Origin: Colidextribacter sp. OB.20
Lineage (GTDB): Bacteria; Bacillota; Clostridia; Oscillospirales; Oscillospiraceae
Assembly (NCBI RefSeq): GCF_009911595.1
Contig: NZ_QWKG01000025.1
Location: forward strand, 1-56,801
Direction: 5' to 3'
Length of the DNA: 56,801 nt
In this document: one piece after another, positions 19,001 through 27,189 of the stretch
How positions within the stretch are numbered: the first letter of the stretch is position 1
Layout of the letters: every line of letters starts with the position of its first letter
Translations under genes and position numbers: made by a program
Notes under the pieces: model-generated
The model's database searches: none
Seen by the model: the letters and a program-made list of their open reading frames with translations, nothing else
Told to the model about the DNA's origin: nothing

Positions 19001-21944
19001 TGCCCGGGCCCAGCTCCACCCAGGCAAAGACAGTGTCGAAGATTTTCAGGGTGTGCTCCGTCTTTTCGCAGTTCTTGGGGGTCAGGATGGGGATGGGGCC
19101 CTTGGGCGGGTTGCCCGACAGGTCCTTGACATTCCTCAGCTCAAACTGGAACTGGGTGCCGCTGGTCATCTTCAGGGCGCCCTGGTCGGGGGAGAAAACT
19201 ACCTCCACATGGCCCTCTCTTGTTTCCGACGCGCGGACAATCACCTTGCTGTAGTCCACCCAGTTGCGGGTCTTTTCCTTGTCCGCCTCTTTTGTCTTCT
19301 CATCCACCACAGGCCAATCCATGTTCTCATACCGCCTCAGGATGAAGTTCTCCCGCAAAAAATCGGTCGCTTTCGTGTGCTCGGGGTCGCTCTTGTATAG
19401 ATCCAGCAAATCGCCGCTGTCGCCAATCGCGATGCTCTCGCTGAAGTCCAGGATCACGTCGCTGCTCACCGTGGGCTTCTCAGTGGGGTCGTTGCCCTGG
19501 AAGTCCGAGAAATACTGGTAGACCACGGGGCCGGTGCTGTCCTCGGTCTTGATGGTGATCTTCTTGACCCACTTGGAGTAGTTGCCCGCGTCGTCCTTAG
19601 CCACGTAGTACAGGTCGTACACGGTCTCCTTGGCCAGTCCGGTAATGTTGAGGGTCACCTCGGTGTTGGGGTCGTTGACCTTCACCTGGCCGCGCTTTGT
19701 CGCGCCCCGGCCGTACTCCACCTGGATCTTGGCCCACAGGGTGTCCAGCTTGGCGGCGCCATTCTCGTTGTCTTCACTGTTGCCGGGGTTGGGATTGGGG
19801 TATGCCTTGCCTCTGGGAACGACGGCCCAGAAGATGGTGCCCTTCTCGTTCAGGCCGGCGGTCAGGGTAACGGAGGTCGCCCCCTCGGTGGCGGTATTGG
19901 GGTCGGGGTCGGGGTTGAACTCCGGCGGGGTCATGTCCTTGGTGGTGAACCGCACGGCCACGATGCTGGAGCTGTTGGCGCCGTTGGCGTCGGTGAGCCA
20001 GAAGTAGGCGGTGTAGTCCTTCAGCTCCTCCAGCTGGCGGCTGATGGTGAAGGTGTGCTCGGTGTTCTTCACCACGTCCATCACGCCGTAGCCCAGGTTG
20101 CCGGTGACGGCAGCGGACTTCAGGTCGTTGATGGTGGGAGCGGAGGCGTTCTGAGGCAGAACCGCGTAGTACAGCTTACAGCTCTTGGTTGCCATCACGG
20201 TGGCCTGGGCCAGGGTGTCGGTCACCAGGGAGATATAGGGATAGCCCTGAGCGAAGGCGGGCTTGGTGTTGTCCGGCGTGGTAAAGGAGATGACCTTGAC
20301 CGGACTGCGCTGCTCTCTGGCGTCCACCAGGACGGCGGACAGGTAGTAGGACCCGCCCGAGGTCAGCCCGGTGATGCTTACCGGAACCACGGTCTCGGCG
20401 GAGGGCAGGGCGACGGAGCCGCTCTTCATGGCCAGGGAGCCGTAGGAGGGCGGGGAAATCAGGTCGTCGGCGGTGATGGAGCCGTCGGTGATATTGCTGA
20501 CGGCCCAGTAGACGGTGCCCCGCTTATTGCCGGCGAAGTCCGCCCGCAGAGAGGTGGGGGCGATATCGTTGGCCTGGGGATAGCCGGACAGAATCTGGGG
20601 GTCCAGAGAGGACTCCTCGGCGGCGGCGCTGTCCATGATCTCGCCGGCGATGTTGGACTCCAGGCCGGGCCGGATGTAGATGTCGTTGGGCAGCATGGTG
20701 CTGGTCACGTCGGAGGCGTTGACGTTCATCTTGTCCACGTCGCCCTGGCCGTTGACGCTGGCGCCGGTGTCCAGGTTGATCTCCTTGGCCTCGGTGTTCC
20801 GGTCCAGCTGGACGGTGGAGCCCACGGCGGCCTCATCCACCGTCAGCTTGCCCACAGTGCCCTTGGACAGCTGGATCGTGCTTCCGGGGGCCTTGTTTAT
20901 CACTTCCTTGACCCGGCCGGCCAGGGTCAGCCTGCCGCCCGCGTTCTCCATAATGATTTGCCGCAGGCCCAGGCCGTCGGGGGTGTTGTCCTCCAGATAG
21001 GCGGGGGTTTTGACGGTGGTTACGCCGATGCTGGTCAGACCGTCTGCCCGGAGGGTGACCAGCTGATCCTTCATGTTGTCCACCAGCATCTCGTTGGCGG
21101 TGACGTTGCGCAGCACAACGCTGGCGTCGCCCCCCTGGCTCTCGCCGGTGCCGCTGACAATGATGCGGCCCAGCACGTTGACGTTCTCCAGCCTCACATT
21201 GCCCAGGCCCACGCCGGCGGAGACGTACAGATCGCCGCTGACGGTGGTGTTCCGCAGGGTGACGCCCGAGGCGGTGATGGTGACATTGCCGTACACATCG
21301 CCCAGGGCATACTCACCCGCCTGATTCAGGGGGGTGCCGAGGCAGCCCACCAGCATGCTGGCCATCTGTCCCTTGGATATAACGTCCTGGGGGCCGAAGC
21401 TGCCGTCGGGATAGCCGTTGACAATATAGTGGTCCACCGCGGTCTTGACCAGGCCCCGGGCCCAGTCGCTGATGTTCCGGGCATCAGAAAAGGCCAGATT
21501 CTCTCCCGGGGTCTCCTTCATCATCATGTTCCGGGCCAGAATGCACACCGCCTGCTCCCGGTTCAGGGTGGCGTTGGGATGGAAGGTGGTGGCGGAGGTG
21601 CCCAGGGTATAGCCCGCCGTGTAGGCGATGGACACATCATCATAGAACCAGTCACCCCGGTTCACATCCTCAAAGGGAATGGGGCCTGTTTTGTTATAGC
21701 CATAGGCCCGGTTTATGACTGCCATAAACTCAGCGCGGGTCAGAGGGGCATCCGGGTCGCTGGTCTGGTCGGCCCGCATGACCCCCCACTCCACCAGCTG
21801 ATCCAGATATCCATCGGCCCAGTGCTCCGCCGAGGCGGGCAGAGTCAGTCCGGGCACCATTCCCAGCATCAGGACGGCGGCCAGCAGCATGCTGACGGCA
21901 CGGTCCCTCCATCCCCAGCGGGTTGTTCCAGTTCTACGAGGCAT
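16038..21944 (-). CDS. Giant secreted protein with three N-terminal SLH domains
   Basis: 1968 residues. A signal peptide (LLAAVLMLGMVPGLTLPASA) is followed by three SLH domains (about 35-215: WADGYLDQL, FEDVNRGDWFYDDV, FSDARNISDWARGL). A repetitive stretch with many short VTL..N..V..GDLYV strands follows (215-440), which looks like a beta-helix. Then come several FN3/Ig-like units with VYWAV, YYVAKDDAGN and SFTT endings, and a long C-terminal part with a Cys cluster (NCGGNCGKNC). It has a good AAAGGAG start at 21944. SLH domains here are N-terminal, whereas in the neighbour they are C-terminal. From about 18.25 kb to the 3' end the DNA is visibly richer in A and T, which suggests recombinational exchange of the C-terminal domains. 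Confidence 0.88.
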   Translation of the reverse strand: MPRRTGTTRWGWRDRAVSMLLAAVLMLGMVPGLTLPASAEHWADGYLDQLVEWGVMRADQTSDPDAPLTRAEFMAVINRAYGYNKTGPIPFEDVNRGDWFYDDVSIAYTAGYTLGTSATTFHPNATLNREQAVCILARNMMMKETPGENLAFSDARNISDWARGLVKTAVDHYIVNGYPDGSFGPQDVISKGQMASMLVGCLGTPLNQAGEYALGDVYGNVTITASGVTLRNTTVSGDLYVSAGVGLGNVRLENVNVLGRIIVSGTGESQGGDASVVLRNVTANEMLVDNMKDQLVTLRADGLTSIGVTTVKTPAYLEDNTPDGLGLRQIIMENAGGRLTLAGRVKEVINKAPGSTIQLSKGTVGKLTVDEAAVGSTVQLDRNTEAKEINLDTGASVNGQGDVDKMNVNASDVTSTMLPNDIYIRPGLESNIAGEIMDSAAAEESSLDPQILSGYPQANDIAPTSLRADFAGNKRGTVYWAVSNITDGSITADDLISPPSYGSLAMKSGSVALPSAETVVPVSITGLTSGGSYYLSAVLVDAREQRSPVKVISFTTPDNTKPAFAQGYPYISLVTDTLAQATVMATKSCKLYYAVLPQNASAPTINDLKSAAVTGNLGYGVMDVVKNTEHTFTISRQLEELKDYTAYFWLTDANGANSSSIVAVRFTTKDMTPPEFNPDPDPNTATEGATSVTLTAGLNEKGTIFWAVVPRGKAYPNPNPGNSEDNENGAAKLDTLWAKIQVEYGRGATKRGQVKVNDPNTEVTLNITGLAKETVYDLYYVAKDDAGNYSKWVKKITIKTEDSTGPVVYQYFSDFQGNDPTEKPTVSSDVILDFSESIAIGDSGDLLDLYKSDPEHTKATDFLRENFILRRYENMDWPVVDEKTKEADKEKTRNWVDYSKVIVRASETREGHVEVVFSPDQGALKMTSGTQFQFELRNVKDLSGNPPKGPIPILTPKNCEKTEHTLKIFDTVFAWVELGPGTDRPSGKGEAPDWIENPKAQPHNNGGKQEDGSARVDGYFIMRPKSTANAAADLRYDIIIMGTGDYISYDLYYRIKTPSGVVNTEASIAEGYGLSAAHVETEVDDGGWVYLGNKESNMTRDKVWDSMSLGREFNKQGEQPFFLPLTSLREGYMYEFAISVTKKAENTDPGQWRGSVGFRAYVVAGYSTALAPLAQGGASGKLQPKDIDDFNKGIGSETGRSIGTYQTQDYVDFLADLGGRQLPGFKIGPNIELSDENPDKSVEINFALENPATVYYVVANRDDRTNDGWGGRLDTELTLNTKTTGTPPTTELDVTKSEQERLKEIVDELGMEEEDLLGTITSTISGQEKLLWEVITLQTNRTSMIPGKLFYTVGETPAASNIVNGKGLEGKYRYGTMVYEGGNTTPTFTIGNTSGEGPDTYLTPDTEYYIYMVITDAAGNRSPVYIYNFATEPTKPPKIVLTHNAKNEGIADITTKETDSDLIYTMITISTANERWKGVLNQKMHEVSDGKVLPEPYGKWTEVTEKDENNQDVTVYKMTDSITVWEALKTRFSYKSAYNPANITGDKLEAIREGAYFPPDGARSDDYSVFDIYAGDDVRRQVYDMIHDAGSPYETSSKKDIKQELNKDNPAEKDPHVIFVMGRSTSTDDQVDNYSFAAINLDIYGEPPALIEEGTSCTINTDDNGATFSGTFSLHFDGDLYYVERALEEGEYASELHQNCGGNCGKNCKDVIDLYSPQNSGIVLTSTGVHTSLTDMLEFRYSNLRPGDQITITSPGNFSNRYGRTSQSKVYIKVEQEGEDYYIRVLWGSKVIAEQKCRISKPVNPAPKPTRIVPGTFAQNTPGSDEYNGTFTIRFDKPLYWADVYTSNNVLPVYNNKTAAAGGISITDYVGKNGGTVEATGTGSSPATSFSLSVKDVKAGTVFSWFSQGFISSEDAEKTLEKMTVTVRVEDEVTNALTWKHVYLDLALGDNVVDTQEVMKYSVSTRKP

Positions 21945-22023
21945 AAGCGGTTCTCCTTTCTTTTCTCCAAAGGCCAAGCTTGGGGCCGGAAGGCCCCGGA
22001 ACGCGGGTAAAACAGTTTTTCTG

Positions 22024-22605
22024 TCAGGACGCGTCGATCTGGATGCTGAATACCGCCTTGCGGATCAGCGCCTCCTCGTCCTGAATCAGGTCCACGAACT
22101 TGGAGGCATACAGGGGCTGCTCGGCGCCCTCCTCCGGCAGGGCCCGGATGACCTGGGTCCTGACAATCAGCGGGGAGTCGGTGACAGGCAGGACCATCTC
22201 CACAATCTCCCGGTCCTCCAGGAAGATCGGGGAGTAGAAGGCGATGCCGCCGCAGCTCAGGTCCTTCGACTTAAAGGCGAGCTGCCCTTTCCAGCGCCCC
22301 GACACGGGATACATGACGCTCTCAAAGTCGGTGGTGATGCGCAGGTTCTCACGGGCGGCGGGCCCCAGGGCGGCGGTGGGCTGGATGACCATCTGATCCC
22401 CCCGCTGCCGGACGATCAGGCCCACCCGGTTGGGAGAGCTGTCGTCCAGTCCGATGAGCTGAATCTCCCGGTGGGCCGCAACCGCCTCCTCCTTGTTGTT
22501 GAGGATTCGTATCTGCAAAACCTCAGCGTTCAGGGGCGACTCCAGCACCGCGTTGGCCAGGGGAGTGCCCTGGCTGTCCAGAATTAAATAGAGCCTTTCT
22601 TCCAT
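22024..22605 (-). CDS. PilZ-domain protein (probable cyclic-di-GMP receptor)
   Basis: 193 residues. The C-terminal half has both PilZ signatures: RENLR (RxxxR, residues 85-89) and DLSCGG (D/NxSxxG, residues 115-120). The N-terminal half is an unrecognised, YcgR-N-like beta domain. It is the last gene of the minus-strand FliK-like/FlhB-C-like/PilZ unit; its ATG follows the previous stop with no gap, and its ribosome binding site (GGAGG) lies inside the previous gene. In flagellated bacteria such proteins couple c-di-GMP to motility. The large SLH gene starts 79 bases downstream, and no T-run terminator is visible in between. Confidence 0.85.
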   Translation of the reverse strand: MEERLYLILDSQGTPLANAVLESPLNAEVLQIRILNNKEEAVAAHREIQLIGLDDSSPNRVGLIVRQRGDQMVIQPTAALGPAARENLRITTDFESVMYPVSGRWKGQLAFKSKDLSCGGIAFYSPIFLEDREIVEMVLPVTDSPLIVRTQVIRALPEEGAEQPLYASKFVDLIQDEEALIRKAVFSIQIDAS

Positions 22606-22974
22606 TTAAGCTCCTCCTTTCTCGTCCGCGGACTCCTCCGCGGACCGCTGAGCCGCCTGCTCCGCCTGAGCGGCCAGGGCGGCCCGTTCCCGCCGGGCCT
22701 TGTCCGGGTCCTCCGGGTCAAAGTTCAAAAAGTAGACGTAGATCTCCACAATGGCCTGATACAGCGCGTCGGGAATCTCCTGACCCAGAGCCAGCTGGGA
22801 CAGCATGGTGGCCAGAGAGTTGTCCTCATAGATGGGTACGCCGCTCTCGGATGCCACCTCCACCATGCGCTCGGCCAGGTAGCCCATGCCGGAGGCCACC
22901 ACCACCGGGGCGCCCTCCCCCTCGTATTTCAGGGCCACCGCCCGGTTGGTGGCCCGATTATCAAATCTTGACAT
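22606..22974 (-). CDS. Stand-alone FlhB C-terminal domain-like protein
   Basis: 122 residues similar to the cytoplasmic C-domain of the export switch FlhB, in the manner of B. subtilis YlqH: TNRAVALKYEGEGAPVVVAS, then a helix with AERMVEVASESGVPIYEDN, then LGQEIPDALYQAIVEIYVY. The membrane part of FlhB and the NPTH self-cleavage site are missing, so the protein cannot autocleave. An alanine-rich acidic tail follows. The start at 22974 has GGGGGAG upstream and overlaps the end of the FliK-like gene by 14 bases, suggesting coupled translation. It may pair with the FliK-like protein, as FlhB does with FliK. Confidence 0.75.
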   Translation of the reverse strand: MSRFDNRATNRAVALKYEGEGAPVVVASGMGYLAERMVEVASESGVPIYEDNSLATMLSQLALGQEIPDALYQAIVEIYVYFLNFDPEDPDKARRERAALAAQAEQAAQRSAEESADEKGGA

Positions 22975-24397
22975 TGATACTGTTCTCCCCCTCAAAGATC
23001 CGGGGGAATACCCCGGATATGGTCAGCGGCCTGGTCATCTGCTGCACCTGGACCGCGCCGGCGGACAGGCCGTTGTCCGTCAGGATGCGGGACAGCTCCC
23101 CCTGCACCAGCTGGGAGAAGGGGGCCACCTTCTCCGGGCAGAAGACCTGGACGTCCACCTTATCCCCCTGGCTGGTGAGCACCATGTCGAAGAAGCCCAG
23201 ATTCTGGATGTCGATCTTGAACAGGAACCGCAGGGTGTTGGGCCGGTCCCGCCGGCTCCGCTTCAGGTTCTCCTCCGCGTCCGGGTCCACCCACATCTCG
23301 GAGAAGACCATCTTCCCGTCCCACTCCAGGGGGAGCAGGATGTGGTTCAGCGGCATGTGCACGCTCTCGTTGACCAGGAAGGCGGAGACAATGTTGCGGA
23401 AGGCCTCCTGGACCTCGCTGCTTGCCCCTCCCTGGAGGGCCTTCTGGGCGGCCCTGGTGAGCTGGGCGGCAAAGTTGTCCCCCTCGGCGGCCTTGGCGAA
23501 GCTGGTGCTGTCCAGCAGCCGCAGCAGCCCCTCGTCGCTCAGCCCCCCCAGCTTCTCCCGCAGGCCCGGACTTCCGTTGAGCTGGTGGAAGGCCTGAAGC
23601 AGGCTGTCCTCACTGCCGTTCTCATAGCGGGCAATGTCCAGGGCCAGCATGGAGATCAGCGTTCGGGACAGGCCCATGTCGTTGGTCTTGCTGGTGTAGG
23701 CCGACAGGAAGGGGAGGATGCTGCCCTGGAGCAGCTTCAGCGCCCCCGCCCGGTCCCCGGCGTTCAGCCTCTCCTCCAGCTGAGACACCATGGGCAGCAG
23801 CTGGCTGCCGTAGCTGGCCGGGATGGCCCGGGTCAGCCGGGTCAGGCCCCGGAGCAGATTGTTCTGAATGTGTCCGGTGGAGGAATAATCGCTGTATTTC
23901 TTCAAAAACTGGAGGATGCCGCCGCGCACCGCCTCGGAGTTCCCGCTGGAGAAGGCCTCCCGCAGAATGTCGAACAGCGCGCCGCCGAAGCGGTTGCCGT
24001 TGGCCATCTGGGAGTTAAGAAACTTCCCCAGCTGGCCCTCGTCCATCTTCAGCATGTTGAGCAGGGCGCCCATCTCGCCGGCCAGCCCCTCCTCAATGCC
24101 GGAGGAGACCACCTTCCCCTCGAACATGGCGAAGATAATGCTCAGGCTCTCCCGCAGCTCCGGGGTGTTGGCCATGCGCTGGAGGAAGGCGGCGAAGTTG
24201 GAGTCGTAGCGCAGGGCCTGACTCCCGCCGGAGTCGCCGGTGTCCTGCCGCTCCGTCCGGTTGTCCGGCCGGCTGACCCTGGAGGGGTCAGGAGCGTTCT
24301 GAATCCGGGTATCTCCGGGCGAAACGGGGATATTTCGGTTTACATTGCTGTCATTATGACCCGGTACCGGGTTGGTTACACCAAGCAGGTCTGGCAT
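22961..24397 (-). CDS. FliK-like protein with hook-length-control C-terminal domain
   Basis: 478 residues. An unstructured Asn/Asp/Pro-rich N-terminus (about 1-65) is followed by a long alpha-rich part with repeated Leu/Ala helices (100-330), then a C-terminal domain of about 90 residues (FKIDIQNLGFFDMVL...QVFCPEKVAPFSQLVQGEL) that resembles Flg_hook/FliK. The plan resembles B. subtilis YlqG, which also pairs with an FlhB-C-like gene. No flagellar genes are in the window. The start at 24397 has GGAG eight bases upstream; a GTG at 24406 is an alternative. Confidence 0.65.
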   Translation of the reverse strand: MPDLLGVTNPVPGHNDSNVNRNIPVSPGDTRIQNAPDPSRVSRPDNRTERQDTGDSGGSQALRYDSNFAAFLQRMANTPELRESLSIIFAMFEGKVVSSGIEEGLAGEMGALLNMLKMDEGQLGKFLNSQMANGNRFGGALFDILREAFSSGNSEAVRGGILQFLKKYSDYSSTGHIQNNLLRGLTRLTRAIPASYGSQLLPMVSQLEERLNAGDRAGALKLLQGSILPFLSAYTSKTNDMGLSRTLISMLALDIARYENGSEDSLLQAFHQLNGSPGLREKLGGLSDEGLLRLLDSTSFAKAAEGDNFAAQLTRAAQKALQGGASSEVQEAFRNIVSAFLVNESVHMPLNHILLPLEWDGKMVFSEMWVDPDAEENLKRSRRDRPNTLRFLFKIDIQNLGFFDMVLTSQGDKVDVQVFCPEKVAPFSQLVQGELSRILTDNGLSAGAVQVQQMTRPLTISGVFPRIFEGENSINVKI

Positions 24398-24457
24398 CGC
24401 AGACACTCCATTTCCGTAAATTCTTCGTTTTTTTTTCGGGGAAACTTAATTTTCTAA

Positions 24458-24485
24458 TTGACACAGCCGATATAACGAGTATGAT
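24458..24485 (+). promoter_or_regulatory. Sigma-A promoter of the che operon
   Basis: TTGACA at 24458-24463 and TATGAT at 24480-24485 with a 16-bp spacer, upstream of cheA at 24562. Confidence 0.75.
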
Positions 24486-24561
24486 TAGATATAGGCGGGT
24501 GTGCCATGCCTTTATGAAGCTGGGGCCCACCGCCGACCAAATGAGAAAAGGTGGCGTTTTT

Positions 24562-26646
24562 ATGGGCGACAGCATCCTGGATATGTACCTGTATGAGACC
24601 AACACCCTGCTGGAGCAGTTGGATGGTATCCTTCTGGCCGCAGAGGAGGCGGATACATTCTCAGAGGACAGTGTCAACGAGATTTTCCGGATCATGCACA
24701 CCATCAAGGGCTCCTCCGCCATGATGGAGTTCAGCTCCCTGATGACGGTGGCCCACCGGATTGAGGATTTGTTCTTCCTCGTCCGGGAGAAGGGAATGGA
24801 CATTGTTCCGGAGCAGACCCGGCCTGATTTGTTCGATATGCTCTTTCAGGCTGTGGACTTTTTCCGCGGTGAAATTGAAAAAGTGGAAAACGAGGAACCC
24901 CTCTCTCAGTCTATCGACCACATCGTAAACAAAATTAATAGCCTGATTGATAAAATTCAGGGCAATCCCGGCCCCTCTGAGGAGGCCCCCGCTCCGGCGG
25001 AGCAGGCCCCCGCCGAGTCCGCCTCCGAGGCGCCCGCAGCAGCGCCGGCCGCCGTCAACGAGGACTACCTCTACGGCATCCACGCCTTCTTCGACGAGGG
25101 CAGCGGCATGGAGAACCTGCGGGCCTTCATGCTGATCACCAACGTGAAGGACTACTGCAGCGACTTCGTATGCAGCCCCGACAACGTGGAGACCGACCCC
25201 TCCACCGCCGACATTATCGCCGACCAGGGCTTCTTTGTCTGGTTCCGCACCGCCGAGGACCGGAACGCCGCCATTCCCGGCGTGAAGAACGCCGGCTCCG
25301 TCCGGGAGTATCAGCCTGTGGACGCGGCCAAGCCCGCAAAGGAGGAGCCCGCCGCCGAGGCCCCCAAGGCCGAGCCCGCTCCTGCAGCCCCCAAGGCCGA
25401 CGCTCCCGCCAAGGCGGACGCCCCCGCGGCCAAGCCTGCCGCCGGCCAGCAGCAGCACGCCAAGGAGAGCCTCATCAGCGTCAACCTGGCCAAGCTGGAC
25501 CAGCTGATGGCGGTGGTCAGCGAAATTGTCATCACCGAATCCATGGTCACCTCCTCCCCCGATCTGAAGGGGCTGCGGCTGGACAACTTCACCAAGTCCG
25601 CCCGGGACCTGCGCAAGCTCACTGACGATCTTCAGGACGTGTCCATGTCCCTGCGCATGGTGCCCGTGTCCGGCACCTTCCAGAAGATGAACCGCATCGT
25701 CCGGGACATGAGCAAGAAGCTGGGCAAAAAGGCCAAGCTCACCCTCATCGGCGAGGACACCGAGGTGGATAAGACCATCGTGGACGCCATCAGCGACCCC
25801 ATCATGCACATCGTCCGCAACTCCATGGACCACGGCCTGGAGGAGACCGAGGCTGACCGGCTCTCCGCCGGCAAGGATCCGGTGGGCGAGGTGATCCTCT
25901 CCGCCCGGCACACCGGCAGCGAGGTCATCATCGAAATCAAGGACGACGGCCAGGGAGTCGATACTCAGGCCGTTCTCAACAAGGCCATCCGCCAGGGCCT
26001 GGCCACCCCCGACCACGATTACAGCCAGAAGGAAATTCTCAATTTCCTGATGATGCCCGGCTTCTCCACCAACACCGAGGTCACCGAGTACTCCGGCAGA
26101 GGGGTGGGCATGGACGTCGTGAAGAAGAACGTGGCCGACGTGGGCGGCACCGTGTCCATCTCCAGCGAGTGGGGCAAGGGCATGACCACCACCCTGAAAA
26201 TCCCCCTGACCATGGCGATTATGGACGGCATGGAGGTCACGGTGGGCGACTCTATGTTTACCATTCCCATCAACTCCATCCAGTCCTCCCTCAAGGTGGG
26301 CAGTCAGGACGTGATCCATGATCCCCATCAGGGTGAGATGGTCAAGATTCGTGACAACTTCTATCCCATCGTCCGGGCCAAGGACCTGTTCTGCATGGAC
26401 AAGGGCCGGGAAAATATTGAGGACGGCATCCTTATGTGGGTGGAGGCCGGCGAGCACTCCTACTGCCTGTTCGTGGATGAGCTCATCGGTGAACACCAGA
26501 TTGTTGTCAAGCCTATGCCCAACTATGTGAACAGCTTCGGCGTGAAGAACTTCGGCATCACCGGCTGCTCCATCCTGGGCGACGGCAGCATCAGCATCAT
26601 TCTGGATGTTGTCAACGTATATACTGCGGCCCACAGCGCCTTTTGA
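24562..26646 (+). CDS. cheA: Chemotaxis histidine kinase CheA
   Basis: 694 residues. P1 HPt domain with the phosphorylated His46 in RIMHTIKGSSAMM. A middle part with a P2-like domain (DYLYGIHAFFDEGSG..., about 175-255) sits between two Ala/Pro-rich linkers. The P3 dimerisation segment follows (NLAKLDQLMAVVSEIVITES), then the P4 ATPase with N box (HIVRNSMDHGLE), G1 DDGQGVD, G2 GRGVGMDVVKKNV and G3 GKGMTTTLKIPLT. The C-terminal P5 CheW-like domain ends the protein. The ATG at 24562 has AAAAGGTGG upstream. It is the first gene of cheA-cheW-cheR-cheB; cheY and MCP genes are not in the window. Confidence 0.96.
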   Translation: MGDSILDMYLYETNTLLEQLDGILLAAEEADTFSEDSVNEIFRIMHTIKGSSAMMEFSSLMTVAHRIEDLFFLVREKGMDIVPEQTRPDLFDMLFQAVDFFRGEIEKVENEEPLSQSIDHIVNKINSLIDKIQGNPGPSEEAPAPAEQAPAESASEAPAAAPAAVNEDYLYGIHAFFDEGSGMENLRAFMLITNVKDYCSDFVCSPDNVETDPSTADIIADQGFFVWFRTAEDRNAAIPGVKNAGSVREYQPVDAAKPAKEEPAAEAPKAEPAPAAPKADAPAKADAPAAKPAAGQQQHAKESLISVNLAKLDQLMAVVSEIVITESMVTSSPDLKGLRLDNFTKSARDLRKLTDDLQDVSMSLRMVPVSGTFQKMNRIVRDMSKKLGKKAKLTLIGEDTEVDKTIVDAISDPIMHIVRNSMDHGLEETEADRLSAGKDPVGEVILSARHTGSEVIIEIKDDGQGVDTQAVLNKAIRQGLATPDHDYSQKEILNFLMMPGFSTNTEVTEYSGRGVGMDVVKKNVADVGGTVSISSEWGKGMTTTLKIPLTMAIMDGMEVTVGDSMFTIPINSIQSSLKVGSQDVIHDPHQGEMVKIRDNFYPIVRAKDLFCMDKGRENIEDGILMWVEAGEHSYCLFVDELIGEHQIVVKPMPNYVNSFGVKNFGITGCSILGDGSISIILDVVNVYTAAHSAF

Positions 26647-26677
26647 CCTGGACTATGTAAAGAAGGGAGAACTAACT

Positions 26678-27154
26678 ATGGCCCAAACTGAGGAAGTATT
26701 GTTCGCGCGGGAGCAGGAGGACAGCTACAACGAGCAGCCCCCTGAAATTCAAACCGACAAATACCTGATTTTCTCCTCCGACGGTCTGATGTACGGCATC
26801 AAGGCCGATCTGGTGAAGGATATCATTACGGACTATGCCATCACCTATCTGCCCCAGGTGCCCGCGTATGTCAAGGGCGTCATCAACCTGCGCGGCCAGA
26901 TCGTCCCCATCATCGACATCCGCCTGCGCCTGGGCAAGCCGGAGAAGGAGAACTTCTGCGGCATTGTGGTGGAGGTTGAGGGCAACATGGTAGGCATTCT
27001 GGTGGATATGGTAGAGCAGATGGTGGACGTCCCGCTGGATGCCATCCTGCCCGTCCCCACCAACAAGGGACAGGCCATGGTCTGCGGCATGTGCACCCTG
27101 GCAGACGGCAGCACCATGCTGGAGTTGGACTGCGAGCTGCTGCTCCATGAGTAA
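26678..27154 (+). CDS. cheW: CheW adaptor protein
   Basis: 158 residues; couples CheA to chemoreceptors. A short, acidic N-terminal tail precedes the CheW fold from about residue 25 (DKYLIFSSDGLMYGIKADLVKDII), with the conserved YVKGVINLRGQIVPIIDIRLRLG and GILVDMVEQMVDVP. The ATG at 26678 is preceded by GAAGGGAG. It lies 31 bases after cheA; the in-frame start at 26606 would overlap cheA and is rejected. Confidence 0.95.
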   Translation: MAQTEEVLFAREQEDSYNEQPPEIQTDKYLIFSSDGLMYGIKADLVKDIITDYAITYLPQVPAYVKGVINLRGQIVPIIDIRLRLGKPEKENFCGIVVEVEGNMVGILVDMVEQMVDVPLDAILPVPTNKGQAMVCGMCTLADGSTMLELDCELLLHE

Positions 27155-27189
27155 AAAAATCTCCATTTCCGAGGGGCGTGTTTTTTGCT

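Noticed and set aside
16038..21944. Intein or frameshift in the giant SLH gene
   Set aside because: The frame is open throughout, and no splicing motifs or breaks were seen; the change is only in base composition.
20055..22010. Plus-strand frame of 651 codons opposite the giant SLH gene
   Set aside because: Same shadow effect; the minus strand has signal peptide, SLH domains and a good ribosome binding site.
24661..26634. Minus-strand frame of 657 codons opposite cheA
   Set aside because: cheA is certain from its motifs; the antisense frame has none.
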